A DNA stretch of 64,000 bases from Setomelanomma holmii (taxonomy: Eukaryota > Ascomycota > Dothideomycetes > Pleosporales > Phaeosphaeriaceae), in the NCBI GenBank assembly GCA_010015745.1, contig ML978161.1, forward strand, positions 372,001 to 436,000. The letters run 5' to 3'. Below the pieces are notes generated by a model that was not told where the DNA came from, searched no databases, and saw only the letters and a list, made by a program, of their open reading frames with translations. Both the position numbers and the translations under genes were made by a program. Positions 23,048-34,764 of this stretch are shown here, piece after piece. How positions within the stretch are numbered: the first letter of the stretch is position 1; each line of letters starts with the position of its first letter.

Positions 23048-23963
23048 GCTCTTTCATCATCAAGCTGGCGAGAGGCTCAGCTCTCTCATAATCGTCCCAC
23101 GAACAAGAGCCGTTTTCAGGCCACGGCTGAACATGTCCTTCTCGCATGGATGGTCCCGACCAATGACAGTCGACAAACCTGAGCAGGTGTGCTTGTGATA
23201 CCACCTCCAATTCGAGTGTTCCTTCTTTACGAACCCAACGTATGATCTTGGCATCGACTGGCCCACCAACGCAGTTCCATAGCAGGGCGACCAGATCACT
23301 TCCAACGTTATCTGCACCCACAAAATGCGCCGCTGACCATGGGTCGCGCCTGGCCATACCCAGGCCTTTGCTTGCCCCTGTGATAACAACCCTGTCCAAG
23401 CCGCGGATGCCTGACACTGCGTATTTGAGGAATTTCCAGAGCTCCTGGCGGAAGAGAGGGATTCTGGGCCACGACTGAAAGTTGAGGCGTAGAGTCCTGA
23501 GAGCAGGCGCGTCCGTCTGTAAGGAACCAGAGCCGTGCCCGAAAGCATTATCGTCCCAAGCAAGATATTGTAGCCAATCGCGCGCAAGGTCTGGTTGGTC
23601 CGAGTGTAATTCGCGGACGTCGACCTCGATATCCGCGATGCTCATGCGAAGGTCGTGGTCCAGAGTCTTGAAGAAGGATTTCGCCTTGTCTGCGGTCGTG
23701 AAGCAGAAGGTGTTCTGATTGAATAGAGGGCGCCGATCGACTTCGAGGTAGACCCTGCGACACGTCTGCATTAAAGCCACGCCGAGTGCTGGCACAGCGT
23801 GAAATTTAGTTCCGTCGATGTTGGCGATGGGGTTCTCAATCGTCTCGTCCGCAATAAGGCAATACTTGTAGATTACGTGCTTGATCTCTGCGGGCAAGCG
23901 AAGTAGAGGTGATTGTAATTGATCTTCTGCCAACGGCATCGCATTCATGTTGGACAAAGCCAT
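23025..23963 (-). CDS. F-box-like / 2EXR-type hypothetical protein
   Basis: Single-exon gene of 312 residues with start MALSNMNAMPLAEDQLQSP. Residues 19-33 read LLRLPAEIKHVIYKYCL, the short helical motif that opens many fungal F-box-like proteins. It is followed by PALGVALMQTCRRVYLEV, typical of the same group. The rest is a globular domain that I do not recognise. These proteins are often SCF adaptor candidates, but whether this one binds Skp1 is unknown. Its stop codon lies inside the last coding bases of GPI2 on the opposite strand. The reading frame is uninterrupted and both N-terminal motifs are in place, so it looks intact. Confidence 0.8.
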   Translation of the reverse strand: MALSNMNAMPLAEDQLQSPLLRLPAEIKHVIYKYCLIADETIENPIANIDGTKFHAVPALGVALMQTCRRVYLEVDRRPLFNQNTFCFTTADKAKSFFKTLDHDLRMSIADIEVDVRELHSDQPDLARDWLQYLAWDDNAFGHGSGSLQTDAPALRTLRLNFQSWPRIPLFRQELWKFLKYAVSGIRGLDRVVITGASKGLGMARRDPWSAAHFVGADNVGSDLVALLWNCVGGPVDAKIIRWVRKEGTLELEVVSQAHLLRFVDCHWSGPSMREGHVQPWPENGSCSWDDYERAEPLASLMMKELSPSAAE

Positions 23964-24827
23964 GGTAAAAACGCAGTAACGGACTCAACTTCGTAAGCTC
24001 GGTCATGGCACACATATATAAATTCTACCAGCTGAACAGAGTCAGTCACCGCCCGAGTAGTCTCGGTCTATGCTTGGGCATCGACTCATGGCTTTGGTGG
24101 CGTTGCATGAATGCGTGGGTGTGATATGGCTTTGTGGCTCCCACCCTGCATTTGACACTCGCACAATCGCAGATCAGCCTCTGTCTTCACGCAATGCAAA
24201 TAGTACGACGCTAAATGGTAAAAATTGCTGATGCTCTAGCTTGAAAAACAAACAATTGCTCTGCAAACCGGTGAGTCGTGCCGATTGAGTCCGAGGCCAA
24301 CGTAAAATATTCCCAGACCATGTGGGTTGCGACACGACGGACGCTCAACGTCGGTACCGTTGGAGCTGATGTGGACATCTCAGCTTGAACGCCATGGCGT
24401 GCGATAACGACACCTCAACAGAGCATTTTGGAGATTGGGGCTCAAGCATTGGCTCATTGAAGGGCTGATATCGGCGGCCCAGAAGCGGCTGAGCAAAGGC
24501 TGACCGACCACGCGGTAAAATGTAACGCCAGCAGACTGCATGATGGGTTTAGGTTGAAAAGGCGTGAACAGAGCAAGTGTGCCTGCAGCGGACGTCTCGC
24601 ATGTGTTTTCTTTTTGACGCTGTCTTCACTCGTGCGCAGGAACTTGGCCCCCAAAATCGCACGAGAAGACGGGAGGCTTGTGAACGCGCTACACAGAAAT
24701 CATGCACCCAGCCATCGCATTAACAGCCAGCTTCTCCATCGTGACCCATGGTTCGCTGTGCTGAGCTCTCCCATGCATCTCCAACTGGATTCGCCAATCT
24801 CACCTCAGACAGCCACGACTTCACTCA
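23964..24827. other. Divergent spacer, F-box-like gene / annexin
   Basis: This 864-base gap separates two divergent start codons and must carry both promoters. No coding or RNA feature is recognisable. Short open frames (for example 24454-24654, minus strand) lack any family feature. Confidence 0.5.
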
Positions 24828-27114
24828 ATGTCACTGCGACCAGACGATAAATCAAGACGCTCGCGATCCAAGTCACCTGGGCGCCAGCGCGAGCGCTCAC
24901 GCAGCCATGCACGAGAGCCTCAGCAGTACGGAGCCGCGGCAGGAGAAGCCGGCCCCCATTACGAAGTTAGGCAGCCATTCGCGACGTGAGTAGATGGGTT
25001 GCGCGCGGCCCTGGCCTGTCCAGCACCGTTGCAGAAGAGCTGAGAATGGACGGCAGACCAAACGAACCCGTCACCATGGGGAACTACACAGATCTTCCTC
25101 CTGAACAGCGACCCGGATACATGAGCCAAGCCCAGCAGGGAGCCGCGTACGCGCATCCCTCGCTCGCCGCACCGACTTCATCGCCCGGCATCACATATGC
25201 GTCGCAGGCTAACATCCAGTATGCGCCCACCGCCCAGCAGTTCGCATACACAGCGGCCCCAGCCTCTCATGTAGGCCCAAACAGGACACCCGGCACAAGT
25301 GGAGGCGGAGGTGGAGGTGGAGGCTTCCAGTATGCGAATGCGCCCAACAAGATCACCTACACAGCAAAGCCCGTCGCGCCGGCATCGCAGCCGCCCGGCG
25401 TGAGGCACACTGCTCAACCTGCGAACCCGTATCAGCCGCCAGTGCAGCCGCAGTACACTGCCATGCCACACGCCCCTCCCCCTCCGCCCATGGGAGCACA
25501 CTCGCCGCGACCCGATGAATACCAACGCATCCCATCGCATGGGGGTCCGACGACGACGCACGATGGTCGCAAGGTTATTGAGATGGTGCCAGGAGGGGGA
25601 GGGAAGCTCAATGCCCCTCCGTCCCCCGGACTTCGGCCACACAGTCTCTCGGTGAGTGGCAGCAGACCTGATGGCCTCACCCAGCGTCTCGACCGACTCT
25701 CGGTCAGTGGAAACAGGCCAGATCTGCAAACCATTGTGCCAGGAGGGATGGCTGGAGGCGGCCTGCCACCACCTAGCCCTTTGCTCGAAGCGTACCATGG
25801 TACCTATCAGTCCATAAGCCCCATGCCCCAGGCCATGATGTTGGACGATGAGCTCGATCACCTGCCACCTTTGGATAGCTATTCCGCTTCACACGGCCAT
25901 CAGCGCGCACATTCCACCTCTCGACGACCCACAAGCCCAGCCTCCCGACCGAAGCACAAAGACAAGCTTGCGATGGAAGCTTATGGACATGGCGAATCGG
26001 GACAGTTGAAGGAGAAAGAGAAGAGGAGGGTGAGGATCTACGATGCCACTGACGATACCCTTGCGCTCGTGGACGCAATGGCTGCACGAACGCCTGATGC
26101 AGAGACCATCACCGAGGTTCTCTCGTCACTGTCGCATGACCAAATGCTCGAGCTGAGGTCCGAGTACAAGCGCCACTGTAAGGTGCAAGGCCGGGGCATC
26201 AACATCGCGAAGCACATCAAGCTGAAGACCTCGGGGACCTTTGGCAAAATCGCGTACGTGACAGCTCTTGGGAAATATGAAGGCGAAGGCTTTTGGGCCA
26301 ACTACTGGTATCAGTCCAACTCTGCACGCCGCGAGCTGCTCATTGAAGCTCTCATGGGCCGCCAGAACTACGAGATCCGGGAGATTAAGGATGCCTTCAA
26401 GGACAAGCGCTATGGCGACTCACTGGTGCGCTGCATGGACAAAGAGCTGAAGGCGGATAAATTTCGCAAAGCAGTCTTGATGGCTCTGGAGGGCGAGCGC
26501 CAGGAAGAAAGCGACGTGTGGCCGATTGATTACCGCAATCGAGATGTGGACACACTGTACAAGGCAATCAAAGCAAGAGAAGGCGGAGAAAGTGCGATGC
26601 TCGGTGTGGTTGTGATGCGGAGTGACGCACATCTTAGAGAAATTCTGAGGACATATGAACGGAAGTTTCAGTCAAGTTTTGCCAGAGACGCTCTGAGAAA
26701 GAGCAATAACCTCGTGGTAAGTCTGCTACACCATGCAATGAGGAATAGCTTGCTGACCTGGGCTAGGGCGAGGTCGTTGCACACATTCTGAATGGTGTCA
26801 TCAATCGTCCTGCGAGAGATGCCATGCTCCTCCATCACGCTTTGATGGATCTTATAGAACCGGCACACGACGGTCCCCGCTCCTCTTCCGGTCGGGTATT
26901 ATCTCGAGACGCTGCCACAAGCAAACATGAACGTCAACAGAGATACGAGTTGCTCATATCGCGCCTCGTGAGACTACACTGGGACCGACTTCATCTCAAC
27001 AGAGTGAAAGCCGAGTACGAGGAGAAGTATGGCCGGCTTGTCGAGGAGGACATCGAGGAAGCTACAAAAGGCGATTTCAGGGAATTTTGCATCGCTCTTT
27101 GTCAAACCGTGTAG
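24828..27114 (+). CDS. Fungal annexin with long disordered N-terminus
   Basis: Model join(24828..24985, 25045..26716, 26767..27114), 725 residues. Exon 1 begins MSLRPDDKSRRSRSKSPGRQ, a basic Arg/Ser tract. The acceptor at 25044 is weaker than usual, so the exon 1 link is moderately sure. Residues up to about 380 are Pro/Gly/Gln/Tyr-rich, including a poly-Gly run. The C-terminal half holds the annexin core, with repeat features such as DQMLELRSEYKRHCKVQGRG, RRELLIEALMGRQNYEIREI, AMLGVVVMRSDAHLREILRTY and VVAHILNGVINRPARDAMLL. Annexins bind acidic phospholipids, usually through Ca2+. The canonical GxGT loops are poorly preserved here, as in other filamentous-fungal annexins, so Ca2+ dependence is doubtful. 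The likely role is at the cytosolic face of membranes or in vesicle traffic. Confidence 0.88.
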
Positions 27115-27815
27115 GAAGCATTTGTAATTCCGGAGACACAGAATATGTAAGCTGCTTACACGATGTACAATAGCAACACGATGCTATCATCGCTCACCTC
27201 CTAGTAGCTTTTGACTAGTAACACTGCCTCGACAACAGAGAGCACAATCACTTCTTCCTGCCTTCGCATACCTCAAAATTCCAAACAGCACATCTCAAGT
27301 AACAGCAAGCTCAGGCAAGCTCAACGCTATTGGTCTGCGCAATACCCTCTACAAAGAGCCTGCACAAGGCCTTCCTAGGTACACCTAGGTCAGACCTACA
27401 CGTTCTGAGCCTTCGTATTCGCTGTGATATTCGGTCTCAGCCATTAAGCGTATTTGAGGGCTGGTATGCTGCGATGAAATTGGTTATATCTCTCGGTCAC
27501 GGAATAACGACCACTTGATCATCATAATGCGAGAGCATTCATCCCTTGTTTATCTCTAGGATATTCTAGATTATTGCTTCTGGTAAGTATATAAACAGAC
27601 TGTCGTTATCGCGTTGATATAGCTTATGGTACGGTACCGTTCGCTCACAGGACGCGACGGTTTTATGTACAAAGACATGCTCTTGGTGCGATTCGAAGAT
27701 TTCCGCAGCAAAAGGGCATACGAAGAAACCATATGTTCTTTACACCAAGCAAATGGTCAAGCTCTTACACCCGTCGCGTTCAGCATCACGCGTGCCATCG
27801 GGCATAAATGACCAA
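27115..27815. other. Convergent spacer, annexin / Myb gene
   Basis: These 701 bases lie between two convergent stop codons. The middle part (27400-27620) is relatively AT-rich. An open frame at 27626-27811 has no ATG-linked family signal. Nothing else is supported. Confidence 0.5.
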
Positions 27816-29843
27816 CTATAACTCCACCGGGTCCGTATCCATACCCATTAGTAGATCAGCAGGCTTGGGCAGATTATGTACCGTCGTTCGTGCACTCTCA
27901 GCCGGAACATGCGGGAACACAATTGTAGGTAAATTGGGAGTCCGAGACGAATCGTCTGGATTAGCTCGAGACTGAGACGTCCAATTGAGGTTGGTAGCCA
28001 TTGATACGCCGTTCAGGTCGGCCGGCATGGAGGAGCCGAGGGAGATGAGGTTTGTTGAGGAAGTCTCGGAGTGGGTTTTGTGTTGCGGCTTGCTTGGTGT
28101 GTGTGAAGGTACCGATACCTGTGGTGGGTAATGGCCCCCAGATACCATGGAGGGTAGCTTCAGCGTGGCAAGAGGGTTGATGTGAAGTCCATCGTTCGCA
28201 ACATTGTTGCCGGCGGACATGTCGCTGAAAGTGTGGGTGCCAGTCATGTTCAATGCATACGGTGCAGGTGGGTAAGACACCGCAGAATAATTGGCTTCGG
28301 CCCACTGAAGAATATTCCGATTCAGTATTAAGGAAGTCCCGCCTGCATCTGTGGCGTTCGAGAACGTGTTGGACGGATCGCCTTCCAGTGTTGACATTGA
28401 GTGCAAGAACTGGGAATGGTGTCCAATCGTCCCTGTAGAACAGTCGGTACCCTCATGGCTAACGCCAAGAGCGACTTGTTCGACTCGAGACTCATTGCTT
28501 GAATCTGGCGGATCATTTCCTCGATCGCTTCGCATCGTTTGTGCCACCGCGTCATTGTGTTGATGCGGGTCCTCACCTGCGGCGGGTCTAGCTTTACTTT
28601 TGAGCTTGTAGCCAGCTTTTGCGAACTCCTCTGGATACCGAATCCGAAACCGGTCACGTAGATCTGTTGGATGTCGACTGCTAAAACCCAATTCCGCGTC
28701 ATCACGAAGAAGGTGCCAGACTGGGCCATGCTTCTTGAACCCTTTGAGTAGATTCTCATCATCCACAGTACTGAACTCCTGGCGAGGGCGGCGCGTGCTC
28801 TTCTGGAAAGGTGCTTGGATGCCCAATTTTACCAGCTCAGATTTGCTCATGCTGCGAAAATGTCCGGACCGTTTGACCAGTTTGTTCTCACCTACCGAGG
28901 GAGGTTTGCTAATGTGTCTCGGATCGCGCATATCATCGTTGAGTGCGGATTTTGACGTTGCTCTTGGAAGATTTCCGGGTATGCCATCCAGGTTGGTATT
29001 GGCCTTTCGGCGTTGTGGCTTTTGGCCTTCACCAGGGCAGCACACACGAAAGCGATCTTTCAAATCTACAGCTGTCCTTCCGTTGAACTTGAAGTCTGTA
29101 CAATGCAGAATCCTCTTCCAGTTGCCGATGCCATACCTGCTGACGCCAATGAGTAGATCCGTTGTCTCTGCATCGGTCCAGATCTTTCGCTTGCGGGTCC
29201 GTGGTTTGACTAAAGTGCCTTTGGTGTCGCGACTTTGCGTTGGTGACACGTGCGATTCTGCAATGAGCGACGTAGAATTGGTTGATGAAGTAGAGAACTT
29301 ATCATTGCTTTCAGCAACTTCCTGTTCGCCCTGGATTCTAGATTGGTCCCTCGCGGCGTCGTGTTCGGTATGCACATTGTCCCTTATTGCAAGATTTCGC
29401 GTCTCATTGATCGCGTTTGAATGTTGCAGTCTATCGCAAATGTCTCTCTCGAGTTCGCTAACCCCATCAGTGATCGGTGGGAACCGTTGTCCCGTGGGCG
29501 GCAGGGGAGGTGGTTGATGGAGACCCTGCAGTAGAGGAGGGATTCTTGGTTGCTGCGCGATAGTCGCTGGCCGCTGCGGAAGTTGTGGCAATGTGATAAC
29601 AGAGCTATCCACGATATTTCGCGAAGATTCCTCGTTTTGCTCTTCTAATCTTCTCCCCTCATTTGGAAAATCTCGCGACGTATCTAGGAGGAGATCCACA
29701 AGCTTCCCACTGAAGGGAGACGTTGACGACAATTGCGCATTTGATGATAGATCATTCGATTCCTGAACTGTGACGTCTTCGTTCAGTACTTGTGCGAGTG
29801 GCGCACTTGCTTTTCCCCAGTCTGCGATGATTCGTTGGGGCAT
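27816..29843 (-). CDS. Two-Myb telobox protein, Teb1/Tay1-like telomere-repeat binder
   Basis: Single exon, 675 residues. Two Myb/SANT domains lie in the middle. The first, about residues 217-275, reads RKIWTDAETTDLLIGVSRYG, GNWKRIL and then VDLKDRFR. The second, about 345-400, reads FSTVDDENLLKGFKKHGPVW, LRDDAELGF and then TDLRDRFR. The VDLKDRFR/TDLRDRFR third-helix signature is the telobox, found in proteins that bind TTAGGG-like repeats. Having two telobox Mybs in one chain resembles Teb1 of fission yeast and Tay1 of Yarrowia. Such proteins bind telomeric repeats or TTAGGG motifs in promoters. The flanks are long, polar and probably disordered. No TRF-type dimerisation domain is evident. 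Binding to telomeres is inferred from the motif. Confidence 0.85.
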   Translation of the reverse strand: MPQRIIADWGKASAPLAQVLNEDVTVQESNDLSSNAQLSSTSPFSGKLVDLLLDTSRDFPNEGRRLEEQNEESSRNIVDSSVITLPQLPQRPATIAQQPRIPPLLQGLHQPPPLPPTGQRFPPITDGVSELERDICDRLQHSNAINETRNLAIRDNVHTEHDAARDQSRIQGEQEVAESNDKFSTSSTNSTSLIAESHVSPTQSRDTKGTLVKPRTRKRKIWTDAETTDLLIGVSRYGIGNWKRILHCTDFKFNGRTAVDLKDRFRVCCPGEGQKPQRRKANTNLDGIPGNLPRATSKSALNDDMRDPRHISKPPSVGENKLVKRSGHFRSMSKSELVKLGIQAPFQKSTRRPRQEFSTVDDENLLKGFKKHGPVWHLLRDDAELGFSSRHPTDLRDRFRIRYPEEFAKAGYKLKSKARPAAGEDPHQHNDAVAQTMRSDRGNDPPDSSNESRVEQVALGVSHEGTDCSTGTIGHHSQFLHSMSTLEGDPSNTFSNATDAGGTSLILNRNILQWAEANYSAVSYPPAPYALNMTGTHTFSDMSAGNNVANDGLHINPLATLKLPSMVSGGHYPPQVSVPSHTPSKPQHKTHSETSSTNLISLGSSMPADLNGVSMATNLNWTSQSRANPDDSSRTPNLPTIVFPHVPAESARTTVHNLPKPADLLMGMDTDPVEL

Positions 29844-30500
29844 TTCTCAGGAGATGGATGGATAAGTTGCCTGCAAAAGTTCCAAGCCTGAGGCCAGGCT
29901 CTTGGTGTCAATGTTTTGCACACTTTAGCGATTGTTGCGACCATCACGGAACACGCCGAAGCACGAAAATGGCGATGCGCGATAGACCGTGTGACATCGA
30001 TTCGAATCCTGGTGTTGTGCAGGTCGCTGTTCATGGTTGGAGTCGCAACTTGACATGTGAGGAAGGCACTACTGAGCCTTGTGCGCTAAGCCGTCTTAGG
30101 CCCACACGTGAATTGGTGTCGTCGACAGAGGATTATAGGAGATCCTGGTTGCATCGTGACAAGATAATAAGCGGTGTATAATTGCCTAAAACTCGCCTAC
30201 TCTCCACGAAGTTCAAGACTCCACACAACTTGGACGACCATCTTGCTCAATCGAGTAGAGAATCTGCCTATTATGCTATGCATCTACTGAACTAATTGTT
30301 TGTGATTAATACCCTCCATGCTCCTCCACGCCGACAGCTTTGGTTATGTAATTGCGCTCCATTCGAATTCAAGAGCTGCCGCGTGACTGTAGCTCCTTGG
30401 ATTACTCTAGTAGATGGTCTTGCAACGAGGATCGCACCAGCCACCTCATGAAGTTCCTAGGGACATATGAGCCATTGCTTCTCCGCGTGGATGTACGAAG
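29844..30500. other. Spacer between Myb gene and peroxiredoxin
   Basis: 657 bases holding the Myb-gene promoter and the peroxiredoxin 3' region. A T-loop-like word at about 30000 was checked for a tRNA and rejected. No other feature is seen. Confidence 0.5.
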
Positions 30501-31375
30501 CTAGACTGCTCGAGGCGGATACTGACCATTTGTCTTCGCAACATCTGACATCTTCGTATCCGCGTGCACCTTGCCCAAGTATTGTTTATTGCCCTCCGGG
30601 GTCGCCTTGATCGTCTCGTCACCTGGGTTCCAATTCGCTGGGCAAACCTGCGTACGGTTAGTCTTCTTGCAACCAGACACCGCTCCTTCACACATGATAG
30701 TCTCATACCTCGCCGTACTTATCTGTAAATTGGAATGCATCGATCAAGCGGAGTGTTTCATCTACGGAGCGGCCGACGGGGAGATCGTTGACGGTAATCT
30801 ACGAGGGGTTGTCAGTTTTGTTTTCTTCATACCACTCATACATGTGTGGAGTCGAACGTACCTGTCGAACAATGCCATTTGGATCGATCAGGAACAGACC
30901 TCTTAGTGCGATTCCCTCCTCCTCAATCAAGACACCGTAATCCTTGCTGATCTGATGGTTCTTGTCGCTCAGCAGAGGGATGTCAATCTTGCCCAGTCCG
31001 CCGTCCTTTCTGCTCGCATTCGTCCATGCGAGCAAGCTATACTCCGAGTCTGTAGATGCGAATACGACGCGGGCATTGCGCGCGGCGAAGTCCGCGGTGC
31101 GTTCGCTGAAGGCGATGATCTCAGTCGGGCATACGAAAGTCCAGGCCATGGGGACAAAGCCGAGGACGAGCCATTGCTTCGTCGATGTGAATGCTGTGAG
31201 AGAAAGATCTGGTGGGCGTTAGACTGGTGGCTTGATTGCAGTAACGGTGGTGGTGTGAGTGTTGGAGCGAGCGGGGAAAGGTACCTTCGAAAGTGCCATC
31301 AACTACCGCGGTGCCCGAAAAGTGTGGTGCTGGCTTTTGCACGCGCGCTTTGGGTGTGTATGTTGGGAATGCCAT
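30501..31375 (-). CDS. 2-Cys peroxiredoxin (thioredoxin peroxidase)
   Basis: Model complement(join(30501..30647, 30709..30798, 30862..31208, 31285..31375)), 224 residues. It reduces hydrogen peroxide and alkyl hydroperoxides using thioredoxin. The peroxidatic cysteine is in FVPMAWTFVCPTEIIAFSER. The resolving cysteine is in GEVCPANWNPGDETIKATP, placed by the last splice. Other family marks are LLAWTNASRKDGGLGKIDIP, LLSDKNHQISKDYGVL and IRGLFLIDPNG-like text. The presence of both cysteines marks a typical 2-Cys (Tsa1/PrdA-like) enzyme. The C-terminal extension ends near YPPRAV rather than the YF motif linked to over-oxidation sensitivity, so it may be a robust form. Cytosolic by lack of targeting signal. 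Confidence 0.94.
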
Positions 31376-32522
31376 GACGATTGATGGTAGTCAGATGGAT
31401 GCTTTGCGACCAGAATCGGGAGTCCGGCGGCACTATTGGCCTTGTAATTTGTAGAGGACGGTTCTTAGGGCTGGTCTTGGTCGAGGTATCGATTGATATG
31501 CGCCACTGATAATGGCAGGCTAGTTATCTGTTCATGCTGGTCGTTGTTCAGATTGAAGAACGAGCGACAACGACAGTCGTATATAAGAGCTATAGTAAAT
31601 TCAAGGACGAACAACCAGGTATCTAAGTGGTCAAGGTATCAGCAGATAATTTGCGACAGATGTCAAAACGCGCGGCTCGTTTAGGCCTAGCCGCCGCGTC
31701 TGGTAAGCAGATGCACGTGCGTTCCACGTTGTTCGCTCCCGGCGCACTTCGGAGGAAGGACTTTGCTTGTGCAAGAGCCGCAAGAACGAAGCCATAACGG
31801 CAGAGAAACGTCAGACCACAGCAAAAGCTGAGCGGGCCGTTGCAGGGCGCGCTTCCGTCATCGGCGCGTTCGGCATCGCGAATGCTGGGACCGAGGCGGT
31901 CGAGGCCAGGCTTGCTGACAGAACGTGGTTATGGTTGTGCAATACACTGTCACATCCTTTATCCAACTTTTCATATCGCCATCCACTGTCACGGGCAATT
32001 AGTCGACCCCGCTTGCCACAACGTGTCAATGGTCCGTCCGTCGCGATATGAAACGTATCTTTAAAGGAAGTGCATAGCTATGGCGCAAGTGGATCATCTC
32101 GAAACACTCATGCGGGCTCGAGGCAGCCCTGCATGTACCTGCGTATCTTTGAGACGGCGGCGCACCTTGGCCAAGAAGGCGCATTCGTACCGCCACTATT
32201 GGTCGAGTGCTTGTGCCGTGTCACAAGGATGCGCGCGATGAACGTGAGGCAACAATGGAGCTTGCGATGTCATCCCAAGGTCGTTCACCCTGACTGACAG
32301 CTATATCTGGACTGTTTCCCGAGTCGAGAGAGAAGTTTGCAAAGCCTTTGATGTGAAGTTTGACTCATGGAAAACATGCCGGGCTTGCTCGGGCGCGAAT
32401 TGGGAGTCGCATCGGCAGATGACGAGAAAGAACGTCTGAGACCAATGGTTTACGCAAGCAGTGAGGTGGACAAAAGTAGTCATACTATCATATTATAGCT
32501 TGCTGTATTATACAATCATCGT
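31376..32522. other. Long spacer, nothing recognised
   Basis: 1.15 kb between the peroxiredoxin start and the transporter stop, both on the minus strand. It should hold the peroxiredoxin promoter near 31376-31800. The remaining part shows no family-like open frame, no tRNA and no repeat that I can support. Confidence 0.5.
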
Positions 32523-34335
32523 CTAAGCGCCACCAGATATGCGCCACGCCCTTAGTGGGAGTGCCTGTATCCTCATTACCGCAGGCTTGATGTAGCCCCA
32601 GAAAGTGACCGCGCCAACTATGATACACAGAATATTCACGATGTAGTAGCCATCAGTAGTGACGTTATAGAAGCCTCCACCGTCCCGGCATCGATGCTTG
32701 TCTGCCTCACTGGCACAAGCAAAAGCTTGAGTGATGAGGTGGCCCTTGAGGAGATCGGCTTTCGGTGGGTTCGCCGGAGGTATGCACGTTGCCGCAGTGA
32801 ACATGTCAACAGCCTTGAGGACGAAGAAGCGTGGAAATGTGCCACCTAGGTTCGATACGCTGCAGGAATGTTAACACGGTGACTATGTAAACATCTTTCG
32901 GATGGACAACTTACGTAGCAAGGAGCGTCATGTAGGTTCCTCCGATAAGAGGGTCGGAGATTTTCGCGTGGAAGGCGCTGACCGCAACGAACATGACCGT
33001 ATTCATGAACGTGGATAGAACGTGCTCAGCAATCACGAGCAGTAAGAATGAGGCACCGGCACCCCCAACAGGGAAGACTGAGACTACAAATTGCGCAAAG
33101 GCAGCAGCTCCCAAGCGCCCAATGAAGGACCAGCACCAGATGTGCATTGGTGGATATGACTGACACCACTTTCCAATGTAGTAACCCAGGAATACCTCAA
33201 CGGGAAAGTCGATGAGAATGACGAGAGAGAGCTGTTCTTGCTTGAGGCCCTTGTCCAACAATTTGAGGCTCGTAACCGCATCGTTGGCCTGAAATCCTAT
33301 CTTGGCAATAAGGTGGATAATGATGAAGCTCTGGATATTCTTGAGCTTGAGGATGCCCCACATGGTGCGGTAGACCTCCATGATACCGTCCGTGGTCTTG
33401 TCGCGGTCCTCGCGCTTCATGACAGCCAACCCGAATGTGACAATGAGATATGCCCAACCCCAGAACGTGAGGTAGCTATCAAGCTCCATAAGTCCAGTCT
33501 CACCGGGGGCGTTTAGCGGACGGAACCACTTGTTGGCAAAGTCCTTCGAATTGAAAGCGAGGAAAACGGTGTACGAAAGGAATTGACCAGCAGTAAGACC
33601 GACGGTTTGCGCGGTGGAGGCGTATGCGAGGTTCTCCTTAGATAGTAGTGTAAGTGCCCACCCATCTACCGCAATATCCTGCGTAGCACATAAAAAGACG
33701 AGCGCGAACCACCACCATGTAAAGTTCCACACAGCGCCTTCATTCTCACCAGCGTTCTTCATCATGCCGTTGATGTGCTTGCCCAACCAAATCATGGAGA
33801 ACCCAGAGATGGTTTGAATAGGTAGGATCCAACTTTTTCGACGCCCAATAGAGGGTGACCATACCGCATCGACGACCGGGCTCCATAGCAACTTCAGCGA
33901 GTAGGGATATGCCGCGAGTGAGAAGACTCCAATAGCCGAGTACGAAACCGCATTTTTCAGCAAGAATGGTACAGAGCCGTGCGCTAAGCCCATCGGTATG
34001 CCCTGCAGAAAGTACAGCAGTACAAGCAGCAAGAAGTTCCGCTGATCCTTCTTGCTCAACTCGAAGAAGCCTTTCGACGGCCCCTCCTCGTCCTTGTCCA
34101 GCGGGGGTATATCATCGTCCAACGAGAAAGTGGAACTGCCCATTAGTGAGGCTGCCTGACTTGAAGGAGAAGTGCCATCGATCGAATTGTGCTTGCGTCG
34201 GTGTTCCAACACGATGCCGTTCATATTTGCGCTGCTCGTATCTGCATGTCCGTGGCCCTTTTCTCGAAGCGAGTTGGTCGAGCTCTGGCGTTGTACAGAA
34301 GCGCGGTTCTTGGATCTTGAGGCTCGTTTGCTCAT
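32523..34335 (-). CDS. Acetyl-CoA transporter, SLC33A1/AT-1 family
   Basis: Model complement(join(32523..32859, 32915..34335)), 585 residues. The start MSKRASRSKNRASVQ at 34335 is preferred; an open frame upstream to 34707 is probably untranslated. A Ser/Arg-rich cytosolic N-terminus of about 95 residues is followed by roughly twelve membrane helices of the major facilitator type. Family signatures include LLVLLYFLQGIPMGLAHGSV, SLKLLWSPVVDAVW, GRRKSWILPIQ, CATQDIAVDGWALTLLS and GGTYMTLLATVSNLGGTFP across the splice. AT-1 proteins carry acetyl-CoA into the ER or Golgi lumen for acetylation of lipids, glycans or proteins. Divergent from the CENP-O gene. Confidence 0.93.
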
Positions 34336-34764
34336 TTGTGGTACCTCGAGAATGTAGTGCTCGGTATCGAGAGGTGTGTCGAATGCCGTTTTCGTGGGGT
34401 GAAAAGGGGGACAGCTTGTTAGGGCCGAAGTAGTGGTAGCGTAGTGGGTAAAAGTTGATAGCCTGGTAGACGAAAGGACTGACAGAAGGCGTAAGGAAAA
34501 GCCTGACAGGTAACAGGAAAGAACGAACGTGTTACAAATCGACGGAGATATGTTGATGCGGGCACCAATACGCAGCGACGATGCCGCGGTCCCAAGTGGA
34601 GTGTGCCTGAAGGAACCGTGTCCTCCAGATCTCCCACTGCGCACTAAATTTACTAGGGCACGACACCCCTGTCTACACGTGCTTACGCGACGGACGCTCA
34701 GCGTCAACGCGATTTGACATTGATAGCTTCAACTTACTTCGCACCTGACGATAACACTTCAACC
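34336..34764. promoter_or_regulatory. Divergent promoter, transporter / CENP-O
   Basis: 429 bases separate two opposite start codons and must drive both genes. Both leaders show open frames without coding character. No specific element is identified. Confidence 0.5.

Noticed and set aside
25178..25861. 227-codon minus-strand open frame
   Set aside because: It mirrors the Pro/Gly-rich N-terminal region of annexin and has no independent support.
28735..29517. 260-codon plus-strand open frame
   Set aside because: It lies antisense within the two-Myb gene and shows no conserved motif.
29990..30030. T-loop-like word (gattcgaatcc) suggesting a tRNA
   Set aside because: The bases flanking the loop do not pair as a T-stem on either strand, and no acceptor or anticodon stem can be drawn.
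34336..34707. N-terminal extension of the acetyl-CoA transporter
   Set aside because: The frame is open upstream of 34335, but the text is not transporter-like, and the Met at 34335 begins the plausible cytosolic tail.
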